Assembly: GCA_009602725.1 (NCBI GenBank)
Contig: WELB01000004.1
Coordinates: 99,542-163,541 of the forward strand
Origin: Spirogloea muscicola
Lineage: Eukaryota > Streptophyta > Zygnematophyceae > Spirogloeales > Spirogloeaceae
Reading direction: 5' to 3'
DNA length: 64,000 nucleotides
Position numbers and translations under genes: made by a program. The notes beneath the pieces are model-generated. The model was not told the DNA's origin. It searched no databases and saw only the letters and a list, made by a program, of their open reading frames with translations. Positions 23,432-35,505 of this stretch are shown here, in pieces. Position 1 is the first letter of the stretch. Each line of letters starts with the position of its first letter.

Positions 23432-25925
23432 ATGTTGCGGCTCGCTCGCAGATACACCGCATACAGCATAATGGCGGCAACGGCACCCGAGCAACAAATG
23501 GCCGATCGCCCGACGCGTCTGCCGCGGCACATGAAGGCCTGGACTTACAGAACATACCAAGGTGGTGCAGAAGCCCTCGAGGTACACCGCTTTCCTTCTG
23601 TCTTCCTCTGATCCAGTAACCACCATCTGAGGACGTTCACATAGGTCTCGTCTGTAATCACGAACTGGTAGTGGAGCACATGTCTTGGGTGGGCGACCCT
23701 AGGGAGTCGATATGAGCAAGCAACAGTCAATATTCTCCGGGTAAGACTCTATGCCTGATCTGTGAAGAGACATGCACATGCACTGTCGTATTTGACATGT
23801 CCAGAGGCCAGGTAATAATATACATCGTTTGTCTTGACCAGCTGACTACGTGTTCAGTAGCCAGTCTATACGTAGGCAGATACAGGCCGTCACAGATGAG
23901 GCTATGTCAAGGCTTAGAAGACTCAGGCTTGTAGCTCCTCCACAACGTGTGCTCAGTCAAGGTCTTCAGAAGTCAAACGCTTGTTGGTCACTTTCCACAA
24001 GTAGTTGTTCCTTGGCTGTAATCTTAGCATGCCCCAGCTGAACAAGCGCATCTCCATCTTGGCCAAGGACTATCAAGACAGTTTGACCACTTTCCACTAC
24101 CAAAAGCAAAGCGCGGGCAGCTTCTAGTGAAGACCAGGGCAGTCGGCCTCAATGCCATCGACTGGAAAATCCACGAGGGCCAGATGAGGCCATTCTTGCC
24201 GCCAAAGTTACCTTATATCCCATGTAAAGTGCAATGCAACCTAATGCCCCAAGCTATTTGTTCATCAACATGACTAGTCATCCCAATTGTTTCCTGGACA
24301 TAGGCGTCTCGATATCAAAATCATGAATTTATGGATGCACTTAGAGATGACCTTGCAGATGGATGCCCATGCACATGGGTCCTACTAAATCATCAAGAGT
24401 AGCTCCGCTCTGTTGAATCTGAGAATGAGTCTTGATAGTCTTTAGCAGGTGTGCAATCAACAATTATTCGTACATGACTGTGGCAGATATTAGCTCGTCA
24501 CAAGGTGGTTATTCTGTGTTTAAATAGGCACCGACGTGGCAGGGATTACGGAATTCTTGCAGACTGGTGTGCACGAGTCTGCAGTGACAGATCCTGTCAT
24601 GGGCTGGACTACGCTTCAGGTTTGCATGGCATGAATAGCATCTGTATGAGAAGTGCACCCCTTGGCACCAAGCTTGGCCGTTAGGTGGGGTTATAGCCAT
24701 GTCACATCGGCAGACTTCTGGAGTCAGGGACTTGTACCAGCTGATTGTGTAGTATTCCCGTGCAGAGGGGAGGAGGACTTGCGGAGTATGCAGTGCTTGA
24801 CGAGAAGCACTCAGCCAGAATACCTCCTGAAGTAGCCATGCACGATGCGTCTTGCTTAGTGAGCGCGGGCTGCGCAGCCCTCCAGGCACTCCGAGATAAG
24901 GGTGGTCTCAGGTACGATGGGAGCTTCAGTGAATTCCGCAAAGTAATGATTCTGGGGGCAGCAGGAGGTGTTGGCCATTATGCAGTTCAGGTGAGACGCA
25001 AAGATTATTGCATTTGAGAAAGTCTAGGTGCAACAGGCCAGGATTTCATGTCAAAGCCCTATACACAAGTTCACTCAGCATTGCTTAATAGGTTGCGACC
25101 AACTGTCAGAGCAGCATGCTTGAAGTAGGTCTCTGGCAAGTGATATCTAACATGCAGGTCTACTCGACTTGGCCTCATACGCAGATTGCGAAGCTAGGTG
25201 GTGCGCAGGTCACAGCAGTCACCAACTCTGCTAAGGCAGGTTTTGTTAGGCAGCTTGGCGCAGATGACGTCATTGAGTACCAGAACACAGAGTTGCTAGA
25301 ATTTCCCCAAATACGTGAGGGCCTTTACGACATCATTTTGGACTGCTCCACATCTGGTATCTCATTCAGCAAGGTCCGCTTTCTCCTGAACGACGAGGTA
25401 AGGGCAATGCATCAAGCCCATGCAGACCTGCATGACCTCATTCTTTAGGGTGCTTGTATATCTGCTACAATAGTACTTTCCACTGCTGACAAATGATGTC
25501 CATCGGTTGACACTGTGGCCATGACAGTCGGAGTACATGCGAAGTAGAACATGCCTTGCAATGATCTGTTTGCCCAGTTCTCTCAAGTCAATGCTCTTTG
25601 GCAAAGATTCCAGCTCGGTAAAGCTGATCACGAAAGAGGGTACATGGCTTGTGCACCCTGGCAGGGCCGCTTAATATGCCTTTCATCAAGCAAGTCGATC
25701 ATCCTGCAAAAAGTCAAGCAGGCGCTGCACCTCGCACAGAAGAGGAAGGTATTCTTTGTCTGCAAACCAAATCACGAGGACCTGTCGCAACTGCTGGATT
25801 GGGCCAAGTCGGGTCGGCTGCGGACAATGCTCGACACTAGCCACGCGTTTGAGAGGGCCCCCCTTTCGTGGATGCGTCTCAGGGCCGGCCATCCTGCTGG
25901 CAAGGTTATTGTCAGCATTGGCTGA
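23432..25925 (+). CDS. Quinone oxidoreductase-like protein, ceQORH type, copy 1
   Basis: This is a zinc-independent medium-chain dehydrogenase/reductase that uses NADPH to reduce alkenals or quinones. Exon 1 (23432-about 23581) reads MLRLARRYTAYSI, then HMKAWTYRTYQGGAEALE; the Arg-rich start looks like an organelle presequence. Then come LLVKTRAVGLNAIDWKIHEG and MRPFLPPKLPYIP (about 24080-24220), and TDVAGITEFLQTGVHESAV (about 24529-24620). Next is GGGLAEYAVLDEKHSARIP through the nucleotide-binding GAAGGVGHYAVQ (about 24766-24990). IAKLGGAQVTAVTNSAKAGF and QLGADDVIEY follow (about 25180-25396), and the C-terminal exon from about 25700 reads KRKVFFVCKPNHEDL and ends GHPAGKVIVSIG. Introns are long and the exons are less GC-rich than in the convergent copy. 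The first exon's Met could be the one inside (MAATAPEQ). Confidence 0.85.
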
Positions 25926-26543
25926 CGTCGCAATATGGCAGCTCGAGGATGCTTCCGTGGAGTCGTACCACTTGCTGGAAAGGCACATAGGCTACTGCAC
26001 AGTTGTCTTTGTCAAGAGTAGCTGTTCCTGAGAGTCCAAGTAGGAAGTGCTTTGCTTATGCTAGCAGTACGGATTAAGGTGAATGGTGGTTGCACGTGCC
26101 GCTCATGTGCGATGAAGAAGCAAGGAGACCAAGGGCACCCCGAGCCCTAAGGTCATGGCCGTTGAGGTGAGGCAGACAATGGCCCCAAAGCAAATCAATA
26201 CACTTTTTGTTCACGCGTTTGACAAGGTTTCAGAACCAATGAATGTGCACATGCAAGAGGAATTTCAGCATGCACTACTCGCTGTGAGCTGCTGCAAGGC
26301 GTAGGAGATTCGGCTGCACCTTGGCTTTTGCACCTATATTCTGTCTTCTTGTCATCCAAGGCTTCATGTGCCCTGCTATTAATCAGGTGTACTGATCTGC
26401 CTTGTCCTAAATGTACATTTCTCGCCTTCTCTACTTACAGTGGCGATCTAGGGGTTGGGGAACTTTCTAATGGCCACCCCATGCTCCTGTTGTTAGGAGT
26501 TTCGATTGGGTACTCTTGTCAGCCTCAAGGGAAGAGTAGACCA
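25926..26543. other. Convergent 3' region between the two oxidoreductases
   Basis: About 620 bp separate the two stop codons. It should contain both 3' UTRs. No further gene or repeat was recognised. Confidence 0.4.
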
Positions 26544-28206
26544 TCACATTGTGACGATGACCTTGCCTGTGACATGGCCGTCGATGCTCTTCGCCCAGGC
26601 CTCGGGGGCCTTGTCAAACGGCAAGCTGGCGTCGATGGTGGTCCTAAGCTTGCCAGCTGCTGCCAGCTCCACAACGAGTTCCAGGTCCTTCTTGTTGACT
26701 GAACAGATGCAAGGCAGCTGCCTCTTACCCGCAAAGGCGAGCGTCTGTCCCACCAGATTCAGGAACACCCAACCCGAGGGGACAAGCACCACATGGCGGC
26801 CCTGCCACGACATGTGCATGCGTGGCATCAGGTTGCCACCCACTGGACTTTGGCAGAGAGGCAATGACTGTGCATGGCGTAGTTATCTGCAATGGTTGCA
26901 ACAACAAGTGCAAAGCAAGCAGGCAAGACGTCAACGAATGACAAAATTGCATGCAGGCCTCTGCCAGTGGCTGCCAAGAGGCGAGGGGCTTTTGCACCCC
27001 GGGCGCGAGGACACGGCGGACTTTGCTCCAGGGCTCCCCGTGGCCAGTGCCGTCGACCACAATGTCGTACAGCTTGCCGCTGGGGCTCTTGAGCGCACGC
27101 CCTTCCTCGCTCTTGTAATCGATCACTTCGTCAGCGCCCAAGCCCTTGACGTAGTCAAAGTTCCGAGCACCCACTGTGGCCGTCACGTGGGCGCCCGCCA
27201 GCTTTGCCAGCTGGGGCACACAGCAGGCGCGTCCATAGACTTCGGTGTCAGTGCAGTGGCAACTGCAGTCCTTGAGGGCCCGACTTTGCAGCTTGACTTT
27301 GCTGCAAGATGGAGAGCGTCAGCTGCCATGACCAAAGTAGAGAGCATCAGCTGCCGTGACCAAGGCCGACGTGCCAAGGGGGAGCCTATCTGAGGCAGTG
27401 GCCTGACCTGAACCGCGTAATGACCAACGCCGCCAGATGCGGCCTCCACGAGCACGTTGCCCGTGTAACCACCGCCGAAGTTGGCGATGCCGCCCTTGTC
27501 CCGGAGCGACTGGACGGCCGTCAATGCCGCCACTGGGAAGCAGCAGGCATCTGTCGCAGGCACCGCCTCCGGCAGCTTGACCGCCACCTTGGCGTCCACG
27601 GCCGCGTACTCAGCTAGCGAGCCTCCATACTGCACAACAATGGCGCCGCAAGTGCTCCTTGGGTCGAGGAATGGACGACTTGGGCAGCGTGCATGCAGCC
27701 GCCCAACTTGGGCGGCGGCGTGCTCGCGACGAGCAGCGCCGGCGCCGGCTAGCTCACCAGAGGGCTGAGCCACGCGACGACGTGATCGCCGACGGCGAAG
27801 TCCGCGACGCCAGGGCCGACGGCCACGACCCTGCCAGCAACGTCGCCGCCTGCGAGACCGCGCCACGGACGTCAAGGAGGGGCCTGCGATAGCGGCGATC
27901 GTGAGCGGCGGCGGTTGAGGCGGCGGCGGCGGCGAGGCCAGGCGGGCGCACCGGGGACGTGGGGGAGCTTGGCGGGCAGGAGGGGCCAGAACATGCCGGA
28001 CTGGACCTTCCAGTCCAAGGGGTTCACGGACGCGGCCGCCACAGCGAGCAGCAGCAGGCCCTTTCCCGCCGCCGGCACCGGCACGCCCTCCTCCAGCTGC
28101 GTGCAAGAACGGCGGCGGCGGCGGCGGCGGCGGCGTCAGGCCGCTGCTTCGGGCGCCTGGCGGCGCTGGGGCCAGCGGCGGGCGCGGCGGCAACGGCGGG
28201 GGCCAT
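26544..28206 (-). CDS. Quinone oxidoreductase-like protein, ceQORH type, copy 2
   Basis: Same MDR family as the + strand neighbour. The likely start is MAPAVAAAPAAGPSAA at 28206, followed by a short intron ending at a ttgcacgcag acceptor. The next exon carries GLLLLAVAAASVNPLDWKVQ and MFWPLLPAKLPHVPG (about 27955-28105). Then come the DVAGRVVAVGPGVADFAVGD exon (about 27755-27850) and GGSLAEYAAVDAKVAVKLPE through EAASGGVGHYAVQV (about 27410-27640). LAGAHVTATVGARNFDYV, LGADEVIDYKSEEGRALKSP and SGKLYDIVVDGTG are at about 26990-27210. The last exon (to 26544) reads GQTLAFAGKRQLPCICSVN and WAKSIDGHVTGKVIVTM. It matches plant chloroplast-envelope QORH proteins closely. The exons are GC-rich. The Ala-rich start lacks a clear cleavable presequence, as is typical of ceQORH. 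Confidence 0.87.
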
Positions 28207-28966
28207 GGCGGCGGCGGGGCGTGCTGCAGCTTTGCCGGATTAGAAGACGGATGTGGATTCGCATAATTTAAATAGAGGCGGCTGTGAAAAGCAGCGAGCC
28301 AGGTGGCGGCAGGGAGGTGCCGGTTGTCTGGACGGGGGGCGCGCAGCCGCTGAGTGGCCGGGAAGCTACCGGCTCGCGTCACGCGTCGGCCATAGCAGCT
28401 TCCAAGAAGCTCCCGCGAGGTTAGCGGCGCCTTGCGGGTTGGCGGCGCGCTGGCCTCCCGTCAGCTCGCCCCGCAGAGCTGCGCTCCCGCTCCGCTAAAC
28501 CACACGGAACCTCAAGCTCCACGAAAGATAGTCACTCAGTAATCCCATGTACTTGGAGCAGAAGCCAAGTACAAGCAGGGACTGACGACACGAAAAGCGC
28601 GGCCGAATTGACTGTGGTGGCTGGCCCAGCGTTGACTGGCCCGCAGACAATGTACCATGCTCAGTCTCAGTCCCGAGCATGTGTGCGCGAAGCAAGCCGC
28701 TGAGCTCGAGCCCTCGGATCTTGGGGCTTGAGCTCCCGCCCACATGGTGCAGCTGCTGCCGCCCCGGCGGAGTGGCGGTGACGGTGGTGGCGTTGAACGC
28801 TCTGCCAGATCTGTGGCGATGGCGCCGGAAGCGATCCCCTGAAACCTCAAACTAAAACCCTAAATCTCTTAAACCCGAAACCCTAAACCTTGAATCCTGA
28901 AGCCTAAACCCTTGACCAGACCATCGAGTACCGGAACGCCGGTGGACAGGCCGCGGCAGGGCTCCG
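28207..28966. promoter_or_regulatory. Divergent upstream region of oxidoreductase copy 2 and PUS10
   Basis: About 760 bp separate the two starts. A GGCGGCTGTGAAAAGCAGCGAG stretch sits close to the oxidoreductase start at about 28275, and a GGCTGGCCCAGCG motif lies at about 28620. It ends in a telomere-like tract. No core promoter motif is certain. Confidence 0.4.
28846..28916. repeat. Degenerate telomere-like CCCTAAA tract upstream of PUS10
   Basis: Imperfect units AACTAAAACCCTAAATC, TTAAACCCGAAACCCTAAACC and AGCCTAAACCCTTG run for about 70 bp, just before the PUS10 start. It resembles a decayed TTTAGGG-type array. In plants short telo boxes occur in promoters of translation genes, so a regulatory role is possible but only inferred. 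Confidence 0.55.
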
Positions 28967-31900
28967 ATGGCCGCCGATGAAGAGGGTGAGGTGGTGGCCG
29001 CAGTCGTGGGCGCCATTGCCGCCGCAGCTGGCGCCGCCGGCCTCGCCGTCGCAGCATACTCCTTTGGGCAGCTCAGGGTACGCGCAGCTTACCGACACGA
29101 GAGGGCCCACTAGCTGAGCCGCCGCCACTGCCGCCTCCGCCGCTGCTTCGGACGTGCCAGGCTTTGTGTCGACCGCCTGACGAAACCCAGTTGCCTGACC
29201 CCTCTGACGGCATCATCGCTTTCTTCTGTCGCTCGGCAAATTCGGCGCCGGCCTGACAGGTGTGCGGCCGCTGCGTGCTGCGTACTGCCGGCGTGCGGAG
29301 CCTGGACTACTCAGCACCCCTCCCACCGTTACGGTCCCTCCTCGCAGGCCTCGTGGCCGCCGCCTCCGAGAGAGGCGCCGCGGCGCCCGGCGTGCCTGGG
29401 AGCTGCGCCTTGGCCAGCGCCAGCAGGCCGTGCCTGCTCTGCCTGGGCGTCCTCCAGGGTATCGACGACGCTGACTCAGTCGCCGCCCACGTTGCCGATG
29501 GCGGATTTCCCGGCTCCTTAGAAGCACAGACCAAGGAAGGCGCTGCTGCCGACGAGTCTACTACTGAGCTTGACGGCAGGCCAGGGATGCCGGTATGCAC
29601 CATTGGGCTGCCTCTGGTCGACTGTGTCGCCGAGGCGGTCAGCAATGAGGGCCACGTCTCCATTGACGGCTTCTGCTTGGAGGTCACGCTGCCCGGCCTG
29701 CTCGCCCTCCGCGACCGCTCCTTCTGGTGAGCCAGCCGCTGTCGAGCCGTCCACCCTCTACGATTGCCTGGGCTCCTCTGATCTGCCATTGTCGGTGGAG
29801 TCAGCTTCTCAAGCTCGCAATTGTGGCCTTACCTGCTTTTTGCAGGTGCCACCTCCGGCAGCAATTCTCCGCTGAGAGCAATGCTGGGCTGCTGCGAGAG
29901 GAAGCATCGGTGTCTTTGAAAGAGGCTTTCAAGTGGACCTTCATTGCCCACCTGTCGCTAGCGCTGGTGCTTACACTTCTCACGGTCGAGCTGCTCTTAG
30001 CAACTTGTTAACTATAGCATGTGACCTCTTATTGACTTGCATGGTGATTCTTTAGCTGCAACTCAAAAGTCGAGCAGTCTGAAGCATTGCTGTGAGCCTT
30101 TGGTCCAGCTATGAGCTTAGCCACGCGCCAAAGGATGCCAGAAGGAAACATGTGTAGTAGTGGGATTGATGGGGTCAGAGTTCAGAATGTACATGCAATA
30201 ACAAATGTAGATGGGCATGTGCCATACTTCCATGCAGCATGCTCCATTTTCGTCGGAAGCCAACTTCAGGATTGCACTGCTCTTCTCGCACATGCGCACG
30301 AGCGAAGAGCTCAAGGGCGTGGAACCCCTCCTGTCCAGGGCTCCTGCTGCCGCAAAGCGCCGCAGGCAAGGTTGAGAACCGTGCTCCTCTGTCTGCTTGG
30401 TCCCGTGCTCCCCTTCAACGTCTGGCCAAAAGCACCATGTTGCAGGTTTAGCAGCTTCAGCAGGTGCACTCGCAGGTTTACTCGCTAACTCGGCAATCCT
30501 GGCGTCTGGATGATCAGGCCTTAAATGGGGCAGCAACAGGATGCCACGGGAGGCGACAGATTGTGGCCCGCCGGAGGTGGCTGCCAGGGCCGCGGCGCAC
30601 ATCCGCGACCAAGGCGATGCATGGGGTCGCGCCCTGCAGCTGCTTGCGGGGATGGACACCGAGGCCTTTGTGCAGCACTACGCCAGCCCTCCACGGCAGG
30701 CAAGGCTGCTGTCTCCGGGCCTTTCCCCAGACAAAGCCAGTCTTATCATCAAGTAGGAACTGCTGGGAGTCGGATTAGCATATAGAATTAGTCTCTGAAT
30801 GTTGTGAGTGTAGCTATTTCTGCCACCAGGGGCTGCCTCTCAAGCAGATGATTGAGGACATTCCGAAGAGTAGCTCGATTTGTGGTCCTCCACTTAGTGA
30901 CCCGCCTAACGCTCCCATAAGGCAGCAAACAGCTGGAGACTCGCTGCGAGCTGGCAGTTTTCTGCTGGCGCAATCCTGTCTTTCTTGGCGGTTGGTACCT
31001 GAAGGTAGGCTCCACATCTAGTTGGATAGCATCCGGAAAGAATTTCTGTTAGAGGCACAAGGATGGTTGCAACTTAAGACACTTCTTGTTGACCCAGTCA
31101 GTTCCTTGCTACAACTTCTGCTCACATAGCACAGCTCCCGTGATGCATCGCTGATGTCAGAAGGCTCCTGGACGTCTGCATCTTTGCCACGCCTGCAAGA
31201 CAATTCATGTCCTCCATCCGTGTGTGCTGGAGGCTAACTCAAACTACGCAGACATATGCATGGCGGCGTTGCCCAGTTCTCAAGGAGCATACCACAGAGC
31301 AGATGGCTGATTGACGAGGAGCGCATGGGCGATGGCTCTGTCCAGGTAATTAACTACGCCTTGTTTCGATGGCATCCAGTGTGCCTTCCTGACAGCTTCG
31401 TGGACATGTCAGCTGTGAATCTTATCCTCCTCTTTGTTGCACATACACGATTTTTAGGAAGGAGCACATAAGCTTATTCTGCATTCTTAATTGCTCTCCA
31501 TCTGCACTTGAGCGGAAGGGGATGCGACAGTGTTGTTTTTCCAATCCAGCCAGCTGGGGCAACCCTGAGTGTTACCCTGTCCTTGCAGGAACTCATTGCA
31601 GACAAGATTGTACCAAACTTTCGTGCTGACAACTACAAATTCCACGCCGCTGGGCGGGAAGATATGGACGTAAGGCCTTGTGCCAAATAGCCTGCTGTGA
31701 TGGTAGTGTCATGGGGTCATTAGTTGCAAGCATCTGCCACATTTGCAAGTGAGCTCCGTCTAGCTTGTCTGTCATACAATTCACATGGAGTTGCTACAGG
31801 ACTAGAACAGCGGAGTCATTTAAACATTGTCAATGATCTGCGTGGGATTGCTTAGTGATTATTGCGCATCTTCTCCAGGTGCTGATGCTGGGCAACGGGC

Positions 31901-33921
31901 GACCGTTCCTTGTGGAGGTTCTCAATGCCAGAGACTTGCCCTGTCAGACCAGGATTGAGGAGATGGAGGCTGCAATCAATGGCAGCAAGGAAGGATGGGT
32001 GAGGACACCTGATGGCTTCACAACGCCTTGCACCATCAGCATAGCACAGACGCTGACATACTCAACCATTGGGTTGCTGCAGGTGAAAGTCCGGAGACTG
32101 CAGATGGTGGGTCTTGAGGCTCTTGGACTCATGCGAGATGGGGAGCTCAGCAAGCAGGTGCGCCAGGCGGCCTCTTCCTCGGCCTGCCACTTGTAGCTTT
32201 GCTCGACTTATCTTGGCTCTGGGCTGCCCAAGCAGCCATCCTTTGAGGTTTCAGTCACCATTTTCACTTCATGCCCAGAAAAGGTTTTGGTCTTTGTCAC
32301 ACCTTTGTAGACGGACCAAGCAGAGTGATCTATTTGCGAGTTGGTTACAACTAACTGTAAGATTCTCGGGTACAAAGTCGTGGCCAAATTTTCATTCAAA
32401 TCATCGCACGACTTTGTGATCGTGGACCGTGAATGCTCACGGCCGTGCAAGAGGGTGCAGAAGGAGTATCGAGCTGTGGTGTGGCTCTCAAGACCAGCCA
32501 CTTCAGCGGACGTAGTTAGATTGAAAGCCCTGAAGAACATTGTGAGCATGCAACTTTCCCATGTCATGCACCCTTTGCCTTGTCTGGACGGTGATTTGCC
32601 ACTACCAGGCTGTGTGAAATGCAGAAGTGCCCAATCCCTTCTAGAGGTGGTAGAGCTTAATGGAGAGCTTGTTGGCCAAGGGTGTTAAGCCTGTTTGTTG
32701 CTGTCTCTAGCTCGATTGAAAGTCCTTGCAGGATATAACAGTTGTTCAGGTACCTTGGCCTGGCTGCCACCTCACGCTTATGGTTGTCATTGATGCACAC
32801 CTCCATGCATCATGATTATAAGACCCACATGCATCGCTTCTTTTCAGGTCATAGAGCAGCAAACTCCCATACGGGTGCTGCACAGGAGGAGCCCCTTGGT
32901 CAGGCTACGCACCATACACGAGTATGTTCCTAGCAGAGTGGGAGTGCTCCGTATCAAAAGGATATCTCAGTGAATCCTTCTGCAGATGTTTGCTTAAATT
33001 TCCTGCTCATCCTTTGGCATAGTTATTAGGAAAAGAGGAAAATAGAGCATAGTCGCTTCGCCTGAAAGCCCAGTCCTGCTTTAGTAACCCAACTATACCT
33101 CTTACAGGTGGTTTGCATCAGACATCAGGCTTCGCCTCAAGCCCACTCTGCGGCCTCTTGTGGCTGCATGATGGGCTTTGGACAATCCAGAGCTCTTATA
33201 CAAGTCCGTTATGGTTGGTTGCCCTGCGCAGCATGCGCTGCCAGCTTGTGCAGGGGTCCCCAGATTTCATCGTCCTTTACCTGTGCACTCAGGTGAGCAT
33301 GCCATTGGCACTGCACTGCAGTCGTGCTTTCTGGTGTCAATTTCAAACATTTTTCTCTGCTTATGTAGTAGCAGACGCTACCATTAACAAGCAGCTAATT
33401 GTAAGGATGCTAAGGATGCCACATAAGTTGCAGTGTAGATTGATAGCGCACGCTGACATGCTTTCTAGGAGAAATAAATGCTCCAAAAAAATTTCTCATT
33501 TTCAAATTTATATGCCTCAAAAATATCCTGTCTATGTCCATGGTCGACAGGCAGGTACATATGTCAAAGAATTTGTCCATGGCGATCTTGGTCGCACCCT
33601 ACCTAAGTAAGCCTGCTCTGCTAACCTCCTTTGATGGAAAATCACATATTGTTGCTGCTTGCTTGCTTACCACAAAGCTCTTCTCTGTTCATCTTCGCTG
33701 CCCTTGGCTGTGAGGTTGAGCTCAGGCCCAGGGGCTCCTCGGCTTGCTATCTGTTCACCACAGTCCAGATGAAGGACTGAGCTAGATACAGGTTGTATAC
33801 ATGCTATATACATGCTAATAACAAGCACTTTCTCGATTGTAACAGCTTGGGCTCACTGCTTGGATGCGAGGCAGACATACTGCAGCTTGATGTGATGGGC
33901 ATAAGAATGGAATACTTGTAG
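28967..33921 (+). CDS. PUS10: Pus10 tRNA pseudouridine synthase
   Basis: Pus10 makes pseudouridine 54/55 in tRNA in archaea and eukaryotes. The zinc-binding N-terminal part is seen at about 29260-29729: CGRCVLRTAG and CLLCLGVLQG supply the paired CxxC motifs. Then come LLREEASVSLKEAFKW (about 29847-29950), FRIALLFSHMRTSEELKGVE (about 30250-30358), EVAARAAAHIRDQGDAWGRA (about 30540-30755), and LETRCELAVFCWRNPVFLGG (about 30930-31004). The catalytic part follows: IPQSRWLIDEERMGDGSVQ (31271-31346), RADNYKFHAAGREDMDVR with the catalytic Asp motif (31590-31667), and VLMLGNGRPFLVEVLNARDL (31879-31998). Then EYRAVVWLSRPATSADV (near 32465), IEQQTPIRVLHRRSPLVR (from 32849), SPDFIVLYLCTQ (to 33291), and AGTYVKEFVHGDLGRT (33553-33607). 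The last exon is 33846-33921, ending MGIRMEYL. The first exon (28967-about 29077) encodes an unusual Ala-rich hydrophobic stretch. Confidence 0.93.
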
Positions 33922-34249
33922 CCTCTTTTAGTACCGATATATGATTCTTACCTCCCAAAAGCTTCCCACTCTACTGGTGCTTCTGCCCAATTCCTTGCCA
34001 TCATTCTCGAGCTGGCCTCTCTTAGTCACGATTCCTCTGGAAGAGCACAATGATTCTCAATAAGCATTTCCAGTTGTTCTTCTCCGATTACCAAGACCTG
34101 CCCACTGAAGCGTCCAAAGAAGGTTGCCCAACAAATGTGGTCATGCAATATTGGCCTTCAAGCGCATCAGTGAGCATCATAAATGTAGACCTGTGAGGAT
34201 CATTGAGCATCAGATGATAATGATCCTTCTGCCATGCGCGATGAACAGC
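33922..34249. other. Short convergent spacer between PUS10 and MDN1
   Basis: Only 328 bp separate the two stop codons, so the 3' UTRs probably overlap or abut. No other feature was seen. Confidence 0.5.
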
Positions 34250-35505
34250 TCAGCTCGCAGAACGCTCCATCAGTTCAAAGTACTGCACAACAGCGGTGAT
34301 AAGGCAATCAGTAACCTTCACAATAAACGGAACGTCGTCTGACCAGAACCCATGCACGTCAGACAGTCTCACAACCTCAATGATGGTCGATCCTGTGTAT
34401 TCGTGCAAGGCAATTAAACCATCGCCTATGCACTAGGTGGATTGGCATCAAGGAGCCTCCTACAGACCTGTCGCAGGAGGTCTGCAAGTGTCCGAGGCAG
34501 GGCTTCAATGTCGTTGAGCAGAATGTAGTAGGGGAATGGGAATGTGTCGAGATATTTTGTGAACGTTGGCCCTCCCCCCGCAAATGACACAGACTGCATA
34601 GTCCCAATGGTGTGTCAGTTAAACACCTTCAGTCGCTGGGTCCAATGAGCCGAGATCAATCCAAGACGATTCAAAACATTGACACAAGGCGTATGGCACC
34701 ACAGGTCATTATGGACTACCTGCATGTCTAGGATGGAGTCTTTAGGGTTGTCCAGGACAATGAACGCCAAGAGCTGCCTCCGACTCATAGCCTCGCGCAC
34801 TCTCCTTCTCAGGCTCTCCTGCAAAATGGCCGAAAGCAGCGGCATGTCATTGCGATGGCCACCTTAGATGCTGGCATTGTTGAATACTGCACAGCCGATT
34901 TGGGTCCTCACCTTCTCGTGGAAGCGGCCGTCGGCGATAATCAACACGAGTTGCTGCAAGGTGCCCCTGCTGCTGGCGGCTGAGGCACGCAGAGCAGCTG
35001 TCTCCAGCAGCCTGCCCAGGAACTTCAGCAGGTCCACGCCCGGCTCGTCCACAATGGTGTTCTCCTGCCTGAAGGAGAATTGTGACACAACCTGACGGAC
35101 AAAAAATTGAATTGTTAAGGAAAAGAGGTACTCGCATCTGGGTTTACACTACGACTACATTGTAAAGTACTGCAAGATGTTGAGTAGGTTGGAGATGAGA
35201 TTGGATGTGCACACCTGAGCGCCTGCCTCGGAGCTGAAGGGCCGCTCGAAGGGGTGCACCAGGCGCACCTGGCCGGTCTGCCCGAAGCTCACCACCGCCA
35301 GCTGCGCAATCTCCAGCTGGCCCAGTGCCTTGGCAATCGTGGCCATGGCCTCCAGAGCCAGGTGGCCGCACCGCGTCTCCGCCATGGACCTCGAGTCGTC
35401 AATTGCCAAGAGGACCTGATAGTCCCGCTTGTTCGGCTTGGTCCTCCGTAGCCATATCTTGTCCTTCCGGAACTGGCTGGCTATGTAGGGAATCACCTGA
35501 ATCAA
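34250..35505 (-). other. MDN1: MDN1 MIDAS (VWA-type) domain
   Basis: The first exon (about 35215-35505) reads IPYIASQFRKDKIWLRRTKP and QVLLAIDDSRSMAE, giving the metal-binding DxSxS motif. SFGQTGQVRLVHPF supplies the Thr ligand loop. The next exon (about 34870-35090) contains QLVLIIADGRFHEK, the Asp position. Then come RRQLLAFIVLDNPKDSILDM, SVSFAGGGPTFTKYLDTFPF, ILLNDIEALPRTLADLLRQ and the 33-nt last exon. The domain binds the UBL of Ytm1/Rsa4. Confidence 0.92.

Noticed and set aside
22825-23432. Pro/Arg-rich plus frames and Gly/Ala-rich minus frames
   Set aside because: GC triplet sequence upstream of oxidoreductase copy 1; overlapping frames on both strands signal composition, not genes.
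27183-28382. 399-codon minus frame spanning oxidoreductase copy 2
   Set aside because: It runs through introns; only its central part (GGSLAEYAAVDAKV) is real coding sequence, and the Pro-rich first half is out of frame with the true exons.
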